Under the pieces are notes generated by a model. The model had not been told where the DNA came from. It made no database searches and saw only the letters and a program-made list of their open reading frames with translations. A stretch of DNA of 64,000 bases from Linanthus parryae (Eukaryota; Streptophyta; Magnoliopsida; Ericales; Polemoniaceae). A program made the translations under genes and the position numbers. The stretch spans positions 23,557,001-23,621,000 of the forward strand of contig JALGPY010000003.1 of the NCBI GenBank assembly GCA_023055425.1, in the 5' to 3' direction. Within the stretch, counting starts at the first letter, position 1. The number at the start of each line of letters is the position of its first letter. Positions 10,410-22,084 of this stretch are shown one piece after another.

Positions 10410-11382
10410 CTAAACCAATGAAACCTTGTTTAACATACCCAGTTCAACCCTTAGGGATGAAAACCTATTATCTGGCAAAAGTTTAGTGAAAATATCAGCA
10501 ATTTGCATTGAAGTGGAAATAAAAGATAGAAAAACATCACCTTGTTTTGCATGATCTCTAAGAAAGTGATGTCTCACATCTATATGCTTGGTTCTTGAGT
10601 GCTGTACTGGATTCTTAGAGATTGAAATAGCACTTGTGTTGTCACAATGAATATGCACATTTCTAAAATTATAGACAAGATCTCTAAGTTGCTGTGCAAT
10701 CCATAACACTTGTGAACAGCAAGCTCCAGCTGCAATGTATTCAGCTTCTGCAGTTGATAATGCTACCGAATTTCGCTTCTTAGAATGCCAACTAATCAGT
10801 GAAGATCCAAGAAATTGGCAACATCCAGAAGTACTCTTCCTATCTACTTTATATCCTGCAAAATCTGCATCTGAATAGCCACTTAACATAAAGTTAGATC
10901 TCCTTGGATACCAAAGCCCCCAAGTCTTTGGTTCCATTCAAATATCTAAAAATTCTTTTGAAAACAGTTAAATGACTTTCCTTAGGATCTGCCTGAAATC
11001 TTGTACACATACAAACACTGAACATAATATCAGGTCTACTAGCAGTTAAATACAAAAGAGATCCAATCATACCTCTATATTCCTTTTGATTCACACTCTT
11101 ACCATTTGAATCCATGTCTAATGAGAGAGATGAACCTCTAGGAGTTTTAAGTACCTTGGACTGTGTCATATTGTACTTGTTCAATAAGTCCTTGGTATAC
11201 TTTCCTTGATTTATAAATATTCTTTTCTTCATTTGTAAAGTATGAAGTCCAAGAAAGAAATTTAGTTCTCCCACTAAGCTCATCTCAAACTCCCTGCACA
11301 TCAGACTAGAGAACTCTTTTGAAAGAGCATCATTAGTAGCACCAAACAAAATATCATCCGCATAGATCTGAACTACTAACAA
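10410..11382 (-). pseudogene. Sirevirus reverse transcriptase C-terminus and RNase H
   Basis: Two overlapping frames make the end of copia pol. The first (10894-11382) has YADDILFGAT, the reverse-transcriptase catalytic YxDD box, then thumb and connection sequence. The second (10410-10937) has the RNase H residues in GYSDADFAGYK, TAEAEYIAA and HCDNTSAI, and the terminal ADIFTKLL motif of copia RNase H. A frameshift near 10900-10937 separates them. Would copy element RNA into DNA and remove the RNA strand. Confidence 0.9.
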
Positions 11383-11548
11383 ATCAAGTTCATGATGTTT
11401 AATAAAAAGATTTTTATCTACTAGACCTCTCTTGAAATTGTTGTCAAGTAAATTTTTTGAAAGTCTATCATACCAAGACCTTGGAGCTTGTTTTAAACCA
11501 TAAAGAGCTTTGTCTAATTTATAAACATGATCAGGGAAGTTTTCATCT

Positions 11549-13114
11549 TCACAACCAGGAGGTTGTGCTACAAAAACATCTTATTGTAAATAACCATTGA
11601 GAAAAAGCACATTTGACATCCATTTGATAAAGCTTTATGTGATTGTGAGATGCAAATGAAAGAAGTATTATAATAGCTTCTAACCTGGAAACAGGAACAC
11701 ATGTCTCCTCATAGTTTATACCTTCTTCCCGATTGTATCCCTGTGCCACAAGTTTGGCTTTGTTCCTTACCACTTTGCCATTCTCATCAAGCTTATTTCT
11801 GAACACCCATCTGGTTCCTATAACTGATTTCTCTTTTGGTCTGGGAACCAGATTCCATACCTTATTTCTTTCAAATTCATTCAGCTCACTTTGCATTGCA
11901 ATGATCCAGTCTGCATCTTCCATTGCTTCCTTAGTATTCTTAGGCTCAATCAAAGATACAAAAGCACTAAAAGCACACAAGTTCTTTAACTGTCCTCTTG
12001 TCTGAGTTCCAGTTGTTGGATCAGATATGATATTGTCAGCTGGATGATCAGCAAGATACTTAAACTTCTTCCTCGGTATCCAGGAATATGTTCCTTCAAG
12101 GATTTGAGTTCTTGAAACAGTAGAGGGAGCATCATAGAAAGTTTCAGTTTCAGTCTCAAGGCTTTGAGATTTTGGCTCTGCAGGGGGTTCAAGGCCTTGA
12201 GATTCTACTGATTGATTATGCACTTTAGTTTTGCATTTGTCCTCTTTCACAACATCATCATCAGACTCATGTTTATTCAAATTTAGATCTGTAAAACTTT
12301 CACTCAGAGAATCCTTAGTACTTTCATCAAAAAACACATGAATACTCTCTTCCACAATCTTGGTTTTTCCGTTATAAATTCTATAAGATTTACTAGTTTG
12401 AGAATATCCAAGAAATACACCTTCGTCACTTCTAGCATCAAATTTACCAAGATTGCCTCTACCATTATTATGCACAAAACAGATACAACCAAAAGGTTTG
12501 AAATAAGAGACACTAGGCTTCCTACCTTTAAACAGTTCATAAGGAGTCTTTTTCAAAATAGGTCTAATCAAAGATCTATTCAGAACCTAATTGGAAGTAT
12601 TAACAGCTTCTGCCCACAAGAACTTTGGCAAATTACTTTCAAGTAGCATGGTTCTAGACATATCCTCAAGTTTCCTATTTTTGCTTTCAACTGCTCCATT
12701 TTGTTGTGGAGTTCTAAGTGCAGAAAAGTTGTGTGATATGACATGCTTTGCACAAAATAAATCAAAGTCAAGTTGATCAAATTCCCTACCATGATCACTT
12801 CTAATAGATGCAACAGGCAGATTTTTCATAGTTTGAAGCTCTTTGCACAGTCTAAAAAATTCATATAAAGCTTCAGTTTTGTCTCTAATAAACATCACCC
12901 ATGTAAATCTAGAATAATCATCTACTATAACAAGCATATACCTCTTACCTTTTGGGGTCTGAACTCTCATAGGACCACACAAGTCCATATGCAACAGTTC
13001 TAAGGGTCTAGAAGTACTTACAAAGTTCTTTGGCTTGAATGAGCTTCTTGTTTGTTTACCTTGTACACATGCCTTGCAGACCTCATCATCTGATTTTTTT
13101 TTATGGTAATCCAC
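11549..13114 (-). pseudogene. Sirevirus integrase and reverse transcriptase N-terminus
   Basis: Starts in the gag-pre-integrase region (CKACVQGKQ). The integrase core shows its catalytic residues in HMDLCGPM, IRSDHGREFD and NGAVESKNRK. A TAG at 12587-12589 interrupts the frame, which then continues through FKPFGC and the variable linker into the reverse transcriptase (WVFRNKLDENG, GINYEETCVPV, QMDVKCAF). Just after CAF a longer T run shifts the frame and a stop follows, so the palm is lost until 11382. The linker contains the peptide SQSLETE, encoded by the same palindrome seen in the element's non-coding parts. Confidence 0.9.
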
Positions 13115-13240
13115 TTACCAAATCCTTTGAGACGAGTTTATTCAAGGTGTGTATGCTAATATGCCAAAGCTTTCTATGCCAAAGCTTTGAATCTTCCTTC
13201 AAGGCCTGAGGCATTTTAACTTGTCACCTGCAACACAATA

Positions 13241-14590
13241 CTACCTATACCAATAATATTGCATTTTGCTTTTGTCACCAAGTGTAATTGTTCCTCCAGA
13301 TTTTTCTGTAAGCTCAGTAAAGAGAGATTTCTTTCCACTCATATGTCTGGAACAACCACCGTCTAATATCCATTTTTGATCTTTCAAGGCCTTGGTGACA
13401 TCCATTTCCTCAATATGTCTGTCTGATGACTTTTCTTCATCATGTTTAGCCATGAAGAACAAATTTGCTTGATCTTCTTCTGTGTCTGAATCACTTGATG
13501 AATCAGAATCACTCCAAGAGGCCATCATGGCTTTCTTCCTTCTGTTGTCACTGTCTTTCTTTTGAAAGTTCATGTTCTTCTTATTTTGTGGACAATCCCT
13601 TACTAAATGATCTGCATCACCACATTCAAAACAATTCATTACTATAGTTTTATGTAACTGTGATGAAGACTTACCTTTGTAGTCCTTGCTGCTTGAAGGT
13701 CTTGATCTCTCTCTGTTGTAGTTCCTATTACCAGAGTTTCTTTTCTTCTTGAGAATCCTGGCCAAGGCCTTGGAGATCAATGCTAAAGCCTCTTCATCAC
13801 CATGCCCATCTTGAGTCTCAAGGCTTTGAGATTTTTCATTGTCTTTAGCCTTGAGTGCTAAGTTCTTGATGTTTTCACTCAGATCACCTTCTACATATTT
13901 CATAGACATTTCATGAGTGAGCAGCTTTCCTTGTAGATCATCTAGCTGAAGAAGACTTAAATCCTGATCTTCCTCAATAGCTGTTGTCTTTGGCTCCCAC
14001 TTGGCTTTTGGCAAGCTCCTCATAATTTTCCTGACCTTTTCCTCATTTGAAAAATTCTTTCCCAATGACTCCAGATTAATCACCACATCAGTGAATATTT
14101 TGAACATATCCTTGATGGTCTCATCTGAGTTCATCTTGAACAGCTCATATTGCCTCAGAAGTATGTTAATCTTGGTCTGTTTAACCTGGCTTGTTCCTTC
14201 ATATGTCACAACCAGTTTGTCCCATACTTCTTTGACACTTTTGCAGTTTGACACTCTGTTGAACTCATTTGCATTAAGAGCACAGTATAACAGATTCATA
14301 GCCTTATAATTTTTTGATACCTTTTCCAGTTCAGTAACTGAGAGATTTTCCTCAGACTTGATGCATCTAACTCCATCTATGGTAGTGTAATACTCATGAG
14401 GACCATTCTGAACTATTGACCACAGTTCCATGTCTTGATCTATGATGAACATCTTCAGCAATGCCTTCGAGTGCATGAAGTTATCACCACAGAACAATGG
14501 AGGTCTGTTTGCTGCCCTTCCTTGTGAGAATCCACCATATCCTACATTACTCATAGTCACAAGATTGTTAGATCTATATTCGTGACCCAA
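13241..14590 (-). pseudogene. Sirevirus Gag with start of protease
   Basis: A 449-codon frame. Residues about 20-230 are a copia Gag (UBN2/DUF4219 type). Basic sequence follows, then a zinc knuckle CFECGDADHLVRDC (CX2CX4HX4C) near residue 320 and an acidic Ser/Asp stretch. The protease begins at WILDGGCSRHMSG. The usual DSG triad of copia aspartic proteases reads DGG here, which should impair cleavage. The frame is lost shortly afterwards. The start lies just inside the primer-binding site. Gag would form the particle and package RNA. Confidence 0.88.
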
Positions 14591-14602
14591 GCTCTGATAC
14601 CA
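14591..14602 (-). other. Primer-binding site of the Sirevirus (initiator Met-tRNA)
   Basis: On the minus strand this reads TGGTATCAGAGC, the standard plant copia primer site complementary to initiator methionine tRNA. It lies between the 5' LTR (ending near 14605) and gag. Confidence 0.9.
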
Positions 14603-14604
14603 AT

Positions 14605-15083
14605 TGAAACTTTGTAATGTAGACTAAATACAGGATCAAAATACTCTAGAAGGGGGGGGGGGTTAAATAGAGTATGGAAATTTTTTTGCTAAACACAAAT
14701 TTTAACTAAGTAACTATGTGAGAAACTCAAATCTCAAGGCCTTGAGATTTTAGAAAACTAGTCAGAAACTTTCTAAGGCAAAACAGAAAGCTTCAAGGCC
14801 TTGAACTACCACCCGTTCTGAACAGTTTGTAAACCCTAGTTTGATTTGACTTACTTGCAACAGAAAATAACAAAACAGTAAAGCAAAGAACACAAAGCAA
14901 TTTACAGAGTTCAATCCCAATGGACCTAATCTCTTCCTGGGGGATCTAATTCCACCAGGATTGGGCAAACACTTCTTATTACTGACACAGAAACAACCCT
15001 AGGTCTCCAAGCCTAAGTGAATTCTCTTACACCTATACAGCTTGTGGTCTCAAACCTATCTAGTACCAGCTACTAACTGTTGA
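14605..15083 (-). repeat. Sirevirus 5' LTR, first piece (R/U5 side)
   Basis: Runs from the primer site to the Tat-type insertion. It contains a perfect palindrome at 14730-14749, a second partial one at 14791, and a G10 run at about 14651. The LTR continues at 25937-26606 and 30233 to about 30500. Removing the two insertions and one duplication each gives a continuous LTR of about 1.4 kb, in the size range of Sirevirus LTRs. Confidence 0.7.
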
Positions 15084-15088
15084 GCTAA

Positions 15089-15713
15089 TGTGCACAAGAG
15101 ATTCCGGCAGGGAGACCTCCGTGTACACCGTACGTAGTGGATCAGGGATCGCACAGGAAGAATAGGGGTGTGTGTAGGGAGAGAGTAAGTCAGTAGCAAT
15201 GTCTGAGAGAGAGACAGAGGTTTGGCAGAGCTTCCGCGTATGGCAGTGTTGTCCTCTTTGTATGGAAAGAGTAACGATGTATATATACTGGAGAACGTGA
15301 CCGTTGTAGTGTGGTTAATGCGCCCATTAATGGCGGCTTAATTAGCTTAACCGTAACGGCACGTTCGTCCGAGTATATAGGAACCGTTATAGCACGTGGT
15401 GCGCGAGTACCGGAACCGTTACGAGGTTGACCGGGTTTGACCGGATTGACCGGGTTTATGGAGCTCGTGCCATAAATCTCTCAAAACAGTTACTAAAGGT
15501 CGCGTGCGGGCTTGGCTCGCACGCGACAGGGCTTACCCTAGCCTCCAAACCACAAGTCCCTACAAGTCCCGTGCAGTGGTATGCGAGGGCTCTGTCTCGC
15601 AGCCCCCACATGGATCAGCTCGGCTGGTGATCCTGTGTGTGTGGAGCACAATATGGTGTGCTGGATGGTCGCCACGTGGCCTGGATCTGCCATGTCATAA
15701 AGCAGTATCTACA
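15089..15713 (-). repeat. LTR of the Tat-type element (3' LTR)
   Basis: 625 bp, identical as far as I can read to the copy at 25307-25931. Contains TATATATA (about 15279) readable on either strand and short tandem motifs GACCGGGTTTGACCGG near 15429-15460. Open frames within are unlikely to be genes. Confidence 0.93.
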
Positions 15714-15724
15714 TTAGCCCCCTT
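15714..15724 (-). other. Polypurine tract of the Tat-type element
   Basis: On the minus strand AAAGGGGGCTAA lies directly before the 3' LTR, where plus-strand DNA synthesis is primed in LTR retrotransposons. Confidence 0.8.
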
Positions 15725-15888
15725 TCTGCGCGTGAAGGCTCGTAGCTGTATAGGCTTCCATGCGCGGAAACCAACATGCGCGTCGTCGCCACGCACCAAT
15801 TCAAATACGGGTAAGTTCAGCCCCCGTGCGTGTCATTATGACCTAAAACCCCTAGAGTCGTGCCGTCTGACCTTTAGGGTTTTAGGCG

Positions 15889-15982
15889 TGACGTCAGCCC
15901 GTCCTGTGATTGCGCGACACGACGGTGACGGTTGCGATTCGACTACTGAAGGGACGCAACCCTTCATTCTTTTGGATAAATA
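15889..15982 (+). promoter_or_regulatory. Candidate promoter of the antisense plant-mobile-domain gene
   Basis: A perfect TGACGTCA (15889-15896), a bZIP/TGA-factor site in plants, is followed about 80 bp downstream by a TATA-like GGATAAATACC (about 15974). Transcription would start near 16005-16010, upstream of a 5'UTR intron whose acceptor is at 16395. The site lies just inside the 3' LTR and points away from it. Confidence 0.5.
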
Positions 15983-16397
15983 CCTTGTATCCCATTATTG
16001 CAAAGCATCACTTCTTTCTCTTAAAGTGAATGGTATCCGGAGATCTTCGAGAGCAGATCCAGATCATCAACCACCAGTTCAGAACTGCAAATCGTATTCT
16101 TCAACTGTGCATATCCAAGCAGGCTTCAAGGAAACAAGGTTGGCCTCGTTTACTTTTTGATTTTAAAATACCGGCATTTGCCTTGAACTGCGTTGAATCT
16201 GTAAACCCATGAAATCTGTGAAGAGGCTTTGATCTTTAAACCTGCTTCGTTTTTAATCTTTCAACAATATTGGGTCTTGCAAATCCCCAATTTCTGAAAT
16301 CGGCACCGGAACTGTCTGCTTTCCTTTGCATAGATCTCGAATTCAAACTGAAGTGTGGTATTTCTCCCCCCCTTTTTTTTTTTGCCCTTTCGCAGGA

Positions 16398-19300
16398 ATG
16401 GCCAAAACAAGAGTAACCAGACCCGTCAAGGAAGATGAAGAGATGCCGGAGCTTCCGCAGGCTCTGTGGCGAAAAGCCCCCTTTCTGGGTGGGAAAGATT
16501 TTTACCACGCGAGGGTGAAGGCGAAGAGGATGCCTGATCCTGTTCCAGTTGAGCAGTTGCTAACACTGACTCGCCCAGTTAACTCAGCCTTGCTCGAGTT
16601 AGTTGGCTCCGAGGATGTGGTTCGATTGGGAATCGAGAATGGGCACTTCCCATACACTGCAATTTCTACTCAGGCGTTTGTCCAGAAGTTGGACTATATA
16701 GATGAGTGGACTGACCACGTGTTGGGTAATTACGCCGAAACTCTCGATGAAGCCGGCATTTTCTTCGCTGTCCGTGCTATGAAGGGTGCTGCCGTGAAGT
16801 TGGATCAGTCCATGCTTCTAGACCTTCTGTCCCGCTATTCGCCTGCGACTCACACGTTTCACTTTGCTGAGTTCGAGGCTGCCCCCACGCTCGAGGACGT
16901 TCAAATGCTGTATGAGCTTTCCCCCATGGGCGAGGTGGACCCCTTGAGTCACTTAAGAACATCTGCGGAATTGGCCTTGTACGCGCAGATGGAGGAGTGC
17001 CTAGCAGAGGTAAAGAAAATCTCCACTCGGTGGACCAGTACGAAACCTCTTCCGAACTGGCAGCTTGTTGATACATCTGCGAAGAATACCTGGAACAAGT
17101 GGTTGCAGTACTTCTTCCGAGACTATGCGAGCAGCAGCATTACTAAGAAGCTTTTGAGCGGAAACCCGAAGGCCGAGAATTACGTAGAGGGCAAGGGTTA
17201 TCATCTGACCCTTTGCGCCTTTCTTTGTGCTTGGCTGTCGAGGTATCTGATTGATGGTCACCCCCATGACGGGGTCTTCTACCATGTGCTGCCACTTGCG
17301 GTGAGGCTCGCTCTTGGCCAGAGAGTCGCGCTCGGACCCTTGGTCTTGGGTACGTTGTATTATAGGCTGGACCAGCTGGTTCTGGCGATGAGGGAATCGC
17401 GCGGCCGTCTCGATGTTCTGACCTTTGTCAATATCAGCTTTTTGACAATGTGGGTTTTTGAGCGCTGGCCGTCTTATGCTCCAACTCCCCTCCCACTTGA
17501 GAAGTGGTGTCCCCCAGGCGAGACGGAAGCGTTCAACAGCGGGAGAGCTGCGAGATGGTTTGGAGCAAGCAACACCAAGTGTACTTGGAGCTTGATATGC
17601 GACAAGCGAAAGGAGTTCACTGCCAGGCCCTATGCCACACGTGTTGAGAATGTGCGGTGGTTTCCAAAGCTATACCCTTCCAAAGGTATGGTCCTGTCAG
17701 AAGACCTTCTCTTTGAAAAGGGGCCGCATTTCCACGAGCGCTATCGTGAGTTCTTTTGCTGGTGTCTGCGAGGTTCTCTTCCTGCACTTGCAGAGCACAT
17801 TCGTGAGCTCGCGCCACGATATGAAAGGCTTACAGTGGATGTTGACCCCACTCGGGTCTCTCCTCAGTTTGGTTTCGATGCGGTGGCCCCATCAATCTGG
17901 CCCCAGTCTATCGTCAGAGGGTGCTACAAGCGCTTGCTGACAAAGGAGTGCAAGACGGTCCTCATGAGCAATCTTCCCTTCGAGCAGCCTGCGGGAACTC
18001 GCAAGGGTGGTTGTTCCCAGAACTGGATCGCATACTGGATTGCCCAGCAGACGAGGATGGAGACGGAGGCGGCGGCGCAGCCAGGAAGGGCCCCCTTGAT
18101 CAAGAGAAACTCTTTTCCGTTTCGCCCCAATTGCAGTTTGAGCGAGTCTGAGTACGGTTGCTACTCGTTGTTGGACCGCGAGAATCATTTGTGCCCCGAT
18201 TTCATTCTGAAGGAGCAGGTCGATGCAATCAAGAAGGGTGACACGCAGGTCATCAAATATAGCAAGGCGTTTGCTGAGGTAAGCAGTTTCCTTGTGTGCT
18301 TTTAAGCTCTTTGATTTGCTTGCACTGATGCTTTTCGTCCTGTATTGTTCAGTGTCATGTGCGAAGGTTCGCAGCTGGTGACCGCTCCAAATCGCTGGTG
18401 GACACTATTGTTGCCACCAGAAGGAGAGGGGAATCGTATCGGCTAGCATGGAGGATGGATGCCGAGGTCGAAACAAAGGTTCGCGCAGTCATGAATACTT
18501 TCGCTGACTCGCTGATAGACAACCCTCCGGCTCCGTCTCCTCCTAGAGATGACCCGTCCCCTCCGGCGACTGTGGCGCCGAGAGTGAAAAGACCTAGGCA
18601 AAAGGGAATTACGATTTCTTCCCCTAGGAGCGCTCCAGCTTCGCCCCCAGTGAGGTCCCTTTCTGTCAAGGACAAAGGTAAGGGTCGTATGCCCGGCAAG
18701 GTGCGAAAAGATCTCGCAGTTGAAACCTTCGTTCCATTCAATCAAGAGGAAGAGGAAGAGAGGCAGGAGCCCCAAGCAAGTAATGAAGAAGAAGAAGAAG
18801 GAACAGTTGTGATGCGCGAGGAAGAGTCAGGAGGTATTTCCGTCGCATTTCCTTGTCCTTTATCATGACTTCTGTGCAGTTCTCTTCTTTGAACCAATTT
18901 TGTATTCGCAGATGATGATGATGAAGCCGTTGGTGGCCTCGTGGCCAAGAGGCAAAAGAGAAATGCCCACTCTGGCGTTTCAGATGATCCCATAAGTGAG
19001 GATGTTCTTGCTGAGTCCCGGAGGACAGCCGCGGAGGCTGCTGAAAGAAGAAGGCAGCGAGAAGAAGAGGAGCTCGAGCGTGTGAAGCAACGGAGCCTCG
19101 AAGAGCAGCATGTCGACGACTTAGTGCGTCCAGTTGGCGAGGAAGACGAGCTTCCCGAAGAAGTGGCTCCTCATGTGGAGGAAGAAGATGAGGTTCCCGA
19201 AGGGGATGCAGCGGAGCTAGAGCAAGTCCAAGCAGACTTCGCAGAGATCGCGGGTGGCGATAAAGGTGAGATCTTCAATCTCGCAGTTACTTATAGAGAT

Positions 19301-20686
19301 GTAATTGTGGGTGCGTTGAAGCACGGTGTGTCAAAGCCTGACATTCGCCGTTGGTTGGTAAGCAAATGCGGAGAACCCTCAGGTAATCATTTTGAGTGAT
19401 ATGCATGTACTAGGCTGTGACCATTTGAGACAAAGTCATGACTGGTTTAATCGCATCCCAGGTCACGCCTCTCTTAAAGACTTTCTTAGTGAAGATACAC
19501 TGATAGGGCACGGTTCCACGTCCCTAGTGTATAATGAGGATACCTCAATCCCACCTTCGCGTGGAGGTGCTTATTCTTAGCTTTAGCAAAGATAACGAAA
19601 TAACTTATAACACAGGTTACCTCATATTATCGCATTTGATATCGCAGGTCATGCTGAGGAACCTGAGCTGGAGCAGAGAAGCCAGACTTCTGCATCCCAT
19701 GTTCCAATTTCGAGCTCTCATACCGAGAAGCCCATCGCAGCTGCCAGACACGCAAGTGAGCATCTCGAGGATGTCATTGAACTTTCCGATGATGTCGAAG
19801 CTAATGCCGTGCCGATGGACGAAGGTGTCCGTACCGGTGGTGAGGAGGAAAGGACAAGTGATGCCAACATTTTCGCATCTGATAGTGTCTTCCGTCCAGC
19901 GACTTCGGTTGTGCCTCCGGCGATGACTGAGCCAGGAGCACCTATTCCTGCGTGGAGCATTTGGGGCTCGCAGGTTGGGAATGTAATCGCAGCTGGTGCA
20001 GCTTACACTCTTCCTCCTAACTATGAGAGTTTGGAGCTCGCAGCTGATAGGAGAGCCATGGAGCGAGGGCAGTCTTCGAACAACCCGGTGGCTCGCATTC
20101 CCTCTATTCATGAAATTCTGGAAGGGACTGGTAAGCAGAGATTTTACCATTCGCACGTCGCATTATTTGCTTGCGAGTTTTGACATCATGACTTGTTTTT
20201 GATGTCTCAGGTTTGAAGCAAACCGATGTAGACTGGGTGGTTCGGATGCGCCTCAGATACCCCCGATCGTTTGTGAGGTGTCTGGAGATCAGTCCTTTTG
20301 ACAGGAGGCTATTCCTTACTGAAGCCATCTGGATACTAGAGCAGCTGTGTGCGGCTACACCTGCGACCATTTCGGCCCAGAGCGCCGAATTGCTGTGTGG
20401 CATGTGCCAAAATCTCGTGCTCAAAGTCCAAGGCAGACTTGGTTTCAAATTCCTCAAGGACAGAGTTACACTGATTCGCGCAGCTTTAACTTTGAATCTC
20501 GGGCACCAGAATCTCGCAGCTGAGATGCAGAAGGTGGAGCAGCAGAAGCAAAAGGTTGATGAAGCTTTGAAGCTGTATCATGAAATGAATGCCAAGTGCG
20601 AGCAACTAAAGCAAGAAGTGCAACAAGTGGAGAGGCTGATCGAGCAGTTCGAGCCCCAGGATTCCTTAGTCAAAAATTTGTTTTGA
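16398..20686 (+). CDS. Plant mobile domain gene in antisense within the Tat-type element
   Basis: Start ATG 16398 follows a pyrimidine-rich acceptor (TTTGCCCTTTCGCAG). Exons with GT-AG borders and matching phases are 16398-18278, 18353-18833, 18912-19265, 19648-20130 and 20211-20686, giving about 1224 residues. Optional extras are extension of exon 3 to 19382 and an exon at 19462-19566. Apart from the first junction (phase 0), the later junctions are phase 1, so these exons can be skipped without shifting the frame. Residues 40-430 are a plant mobile domain (PMD, retroelement type), for example FEAAPTLEDVQMLYEL near 155-170. Exons 2-5 are acidic and low-complexity with basic patches (VKRPRQKG, AKRQKRN). 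The last exon ends in a coiled coil (EMQKVEQQKQKVDEALKLY). PMD proteins are linked to transposons and, for the host MAIL1/MAIN family, to silencing. A function here is unknown. The gene is intact in every exon. Confidence 0.8.
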
Positions 20687-22080
20687 CTTTTCGAATTTTG
20701 AAAAGAAAACAGGAAAATGGTTGAGACATTAATGTAATATTTTGAAACATTAATGTAATGTTGCTAGGGTTTCTCCCCCTTCTTTTTTAACAACAAACAG
20801 TGAGTTTGCCCGTTTTGCCCCTTTCGGGATTTGATTGGACATTTCTGTGCATATCCAATTATGACATCAGCAATTGATTCTTTGCTTGATTTTCGCGCTA
20901 ATTTCTCGGCAGATAAGCACGCTTCCGTTGGGAAGTCGATCCGAATCATGACTATCCGTCATTTATTAGGATACGCAACCGAATCGTCGTAGCCTTTAGT
21001 AGGGTAATTGATTGTTACCGCTTTTCAAGGCGTAAGTGATTGAACTTACCCTCTTTTTGAATTTGCTGACTCATCTTAAGCAACCGAAGAGTCTCCACAG
21101 GGCCTATATAAACCCCATCTTTGCCATTTGGGCTCTTTCATCCCAAACATGTGCTTTGCCGTGAGTCCTTGCGACTGCTGGCTTCAACGCTTGTTTTTCG
21201 TTGATTCATGGCAACTTCAAGTTTTGAATCCTGAGTTTGCGCTTTGTGCTATAGAAATAGTTTCCAAGATCCACTTTATGAGGCTTATTGTTGTTTATAA
21301 CCGTCATAAAGAGGATGCAGATAATACCTCATGTGTGTTCGAAGAAATTTCTTCGTGTATTATGTGTGCAGGTCATGTTTCCGGCCGCCTCGTGGCGAGG
21401 TGCAGCGCCGAAGTGACCGTGCTACCGTCTCGTAATGAACGGCGTGATTCTCCTCCAGCATCCCTGGAGGAGAACTCATTCCCCCCACGTTCTTGAACTC
21501 AGGGTTGTAAACCGCTGTGTTCATCCCCGTCTACAAGGAGCCCTTGCCCGTTGGAGCTTCTGCTTGCAGCTTGATCGCTGGAACTGGTGGTTCCTTGGGC
21601 AAATGTTATGGGGAGCGTATCTGACAACGGTCTTGTCGGATAGCGGAATGTCGAGCGTATGGTTTCATGTGGCTCTTTTCAGAGCAAGATCCCCTTTGCT
21701 ACAGATGTCACCCACAGATTTGGGCATCATGTAGCCGGCGCTTGAAGCCAGGGCGGTTCATTCTTTGCAGTCCGGGTTTCCGTATCGCGTTTCTGCTGAC
21801 TTATCAGCCATTTTTCGAATGTATTGTAAGCCATGTTGGCTGTGTAGTTAGATGCGAGCTTTTCGCTTGTAAGCTGCTATCTAGATAGATAAATTGTAAG
21901 TCATTTGACTCATAATGATAAATAGTATTTGTATCATCTGTTCTTTGCAACAAAATACAATTTCGCATGCGTTTCGGCTTGTTTTGCCTTGCATAATGAC
22001 ATGTTATGATTTCACATATGCGATGTCAATTTACAGATATTTCGCTAGATCATTCGAGATCGTAATTTCGCAGCTGTGCC
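20687..22080 (+). other. Spacer with a second possible antisense transcription unit
   Basis: A strong TATA box, CTATATAAACC (21104-21114), is followed by a plus-strand frame at 21128-21496 that contains a good acceptor (ATTATGTGTGCAG, about 21371). The 122-residue product has no recognised domain. It may be an untranslated leader or a decayed gene fragment. The rest is AT-rich with no feature. Confidence 0.35.
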
Positions 22081-22084
22081 ATCT

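Noticed and set aside
15427..15630. 67-codon frame repeated at 25645
   Set aside because: Identical because both are inside the two LTRs; not conserved coding sequence.
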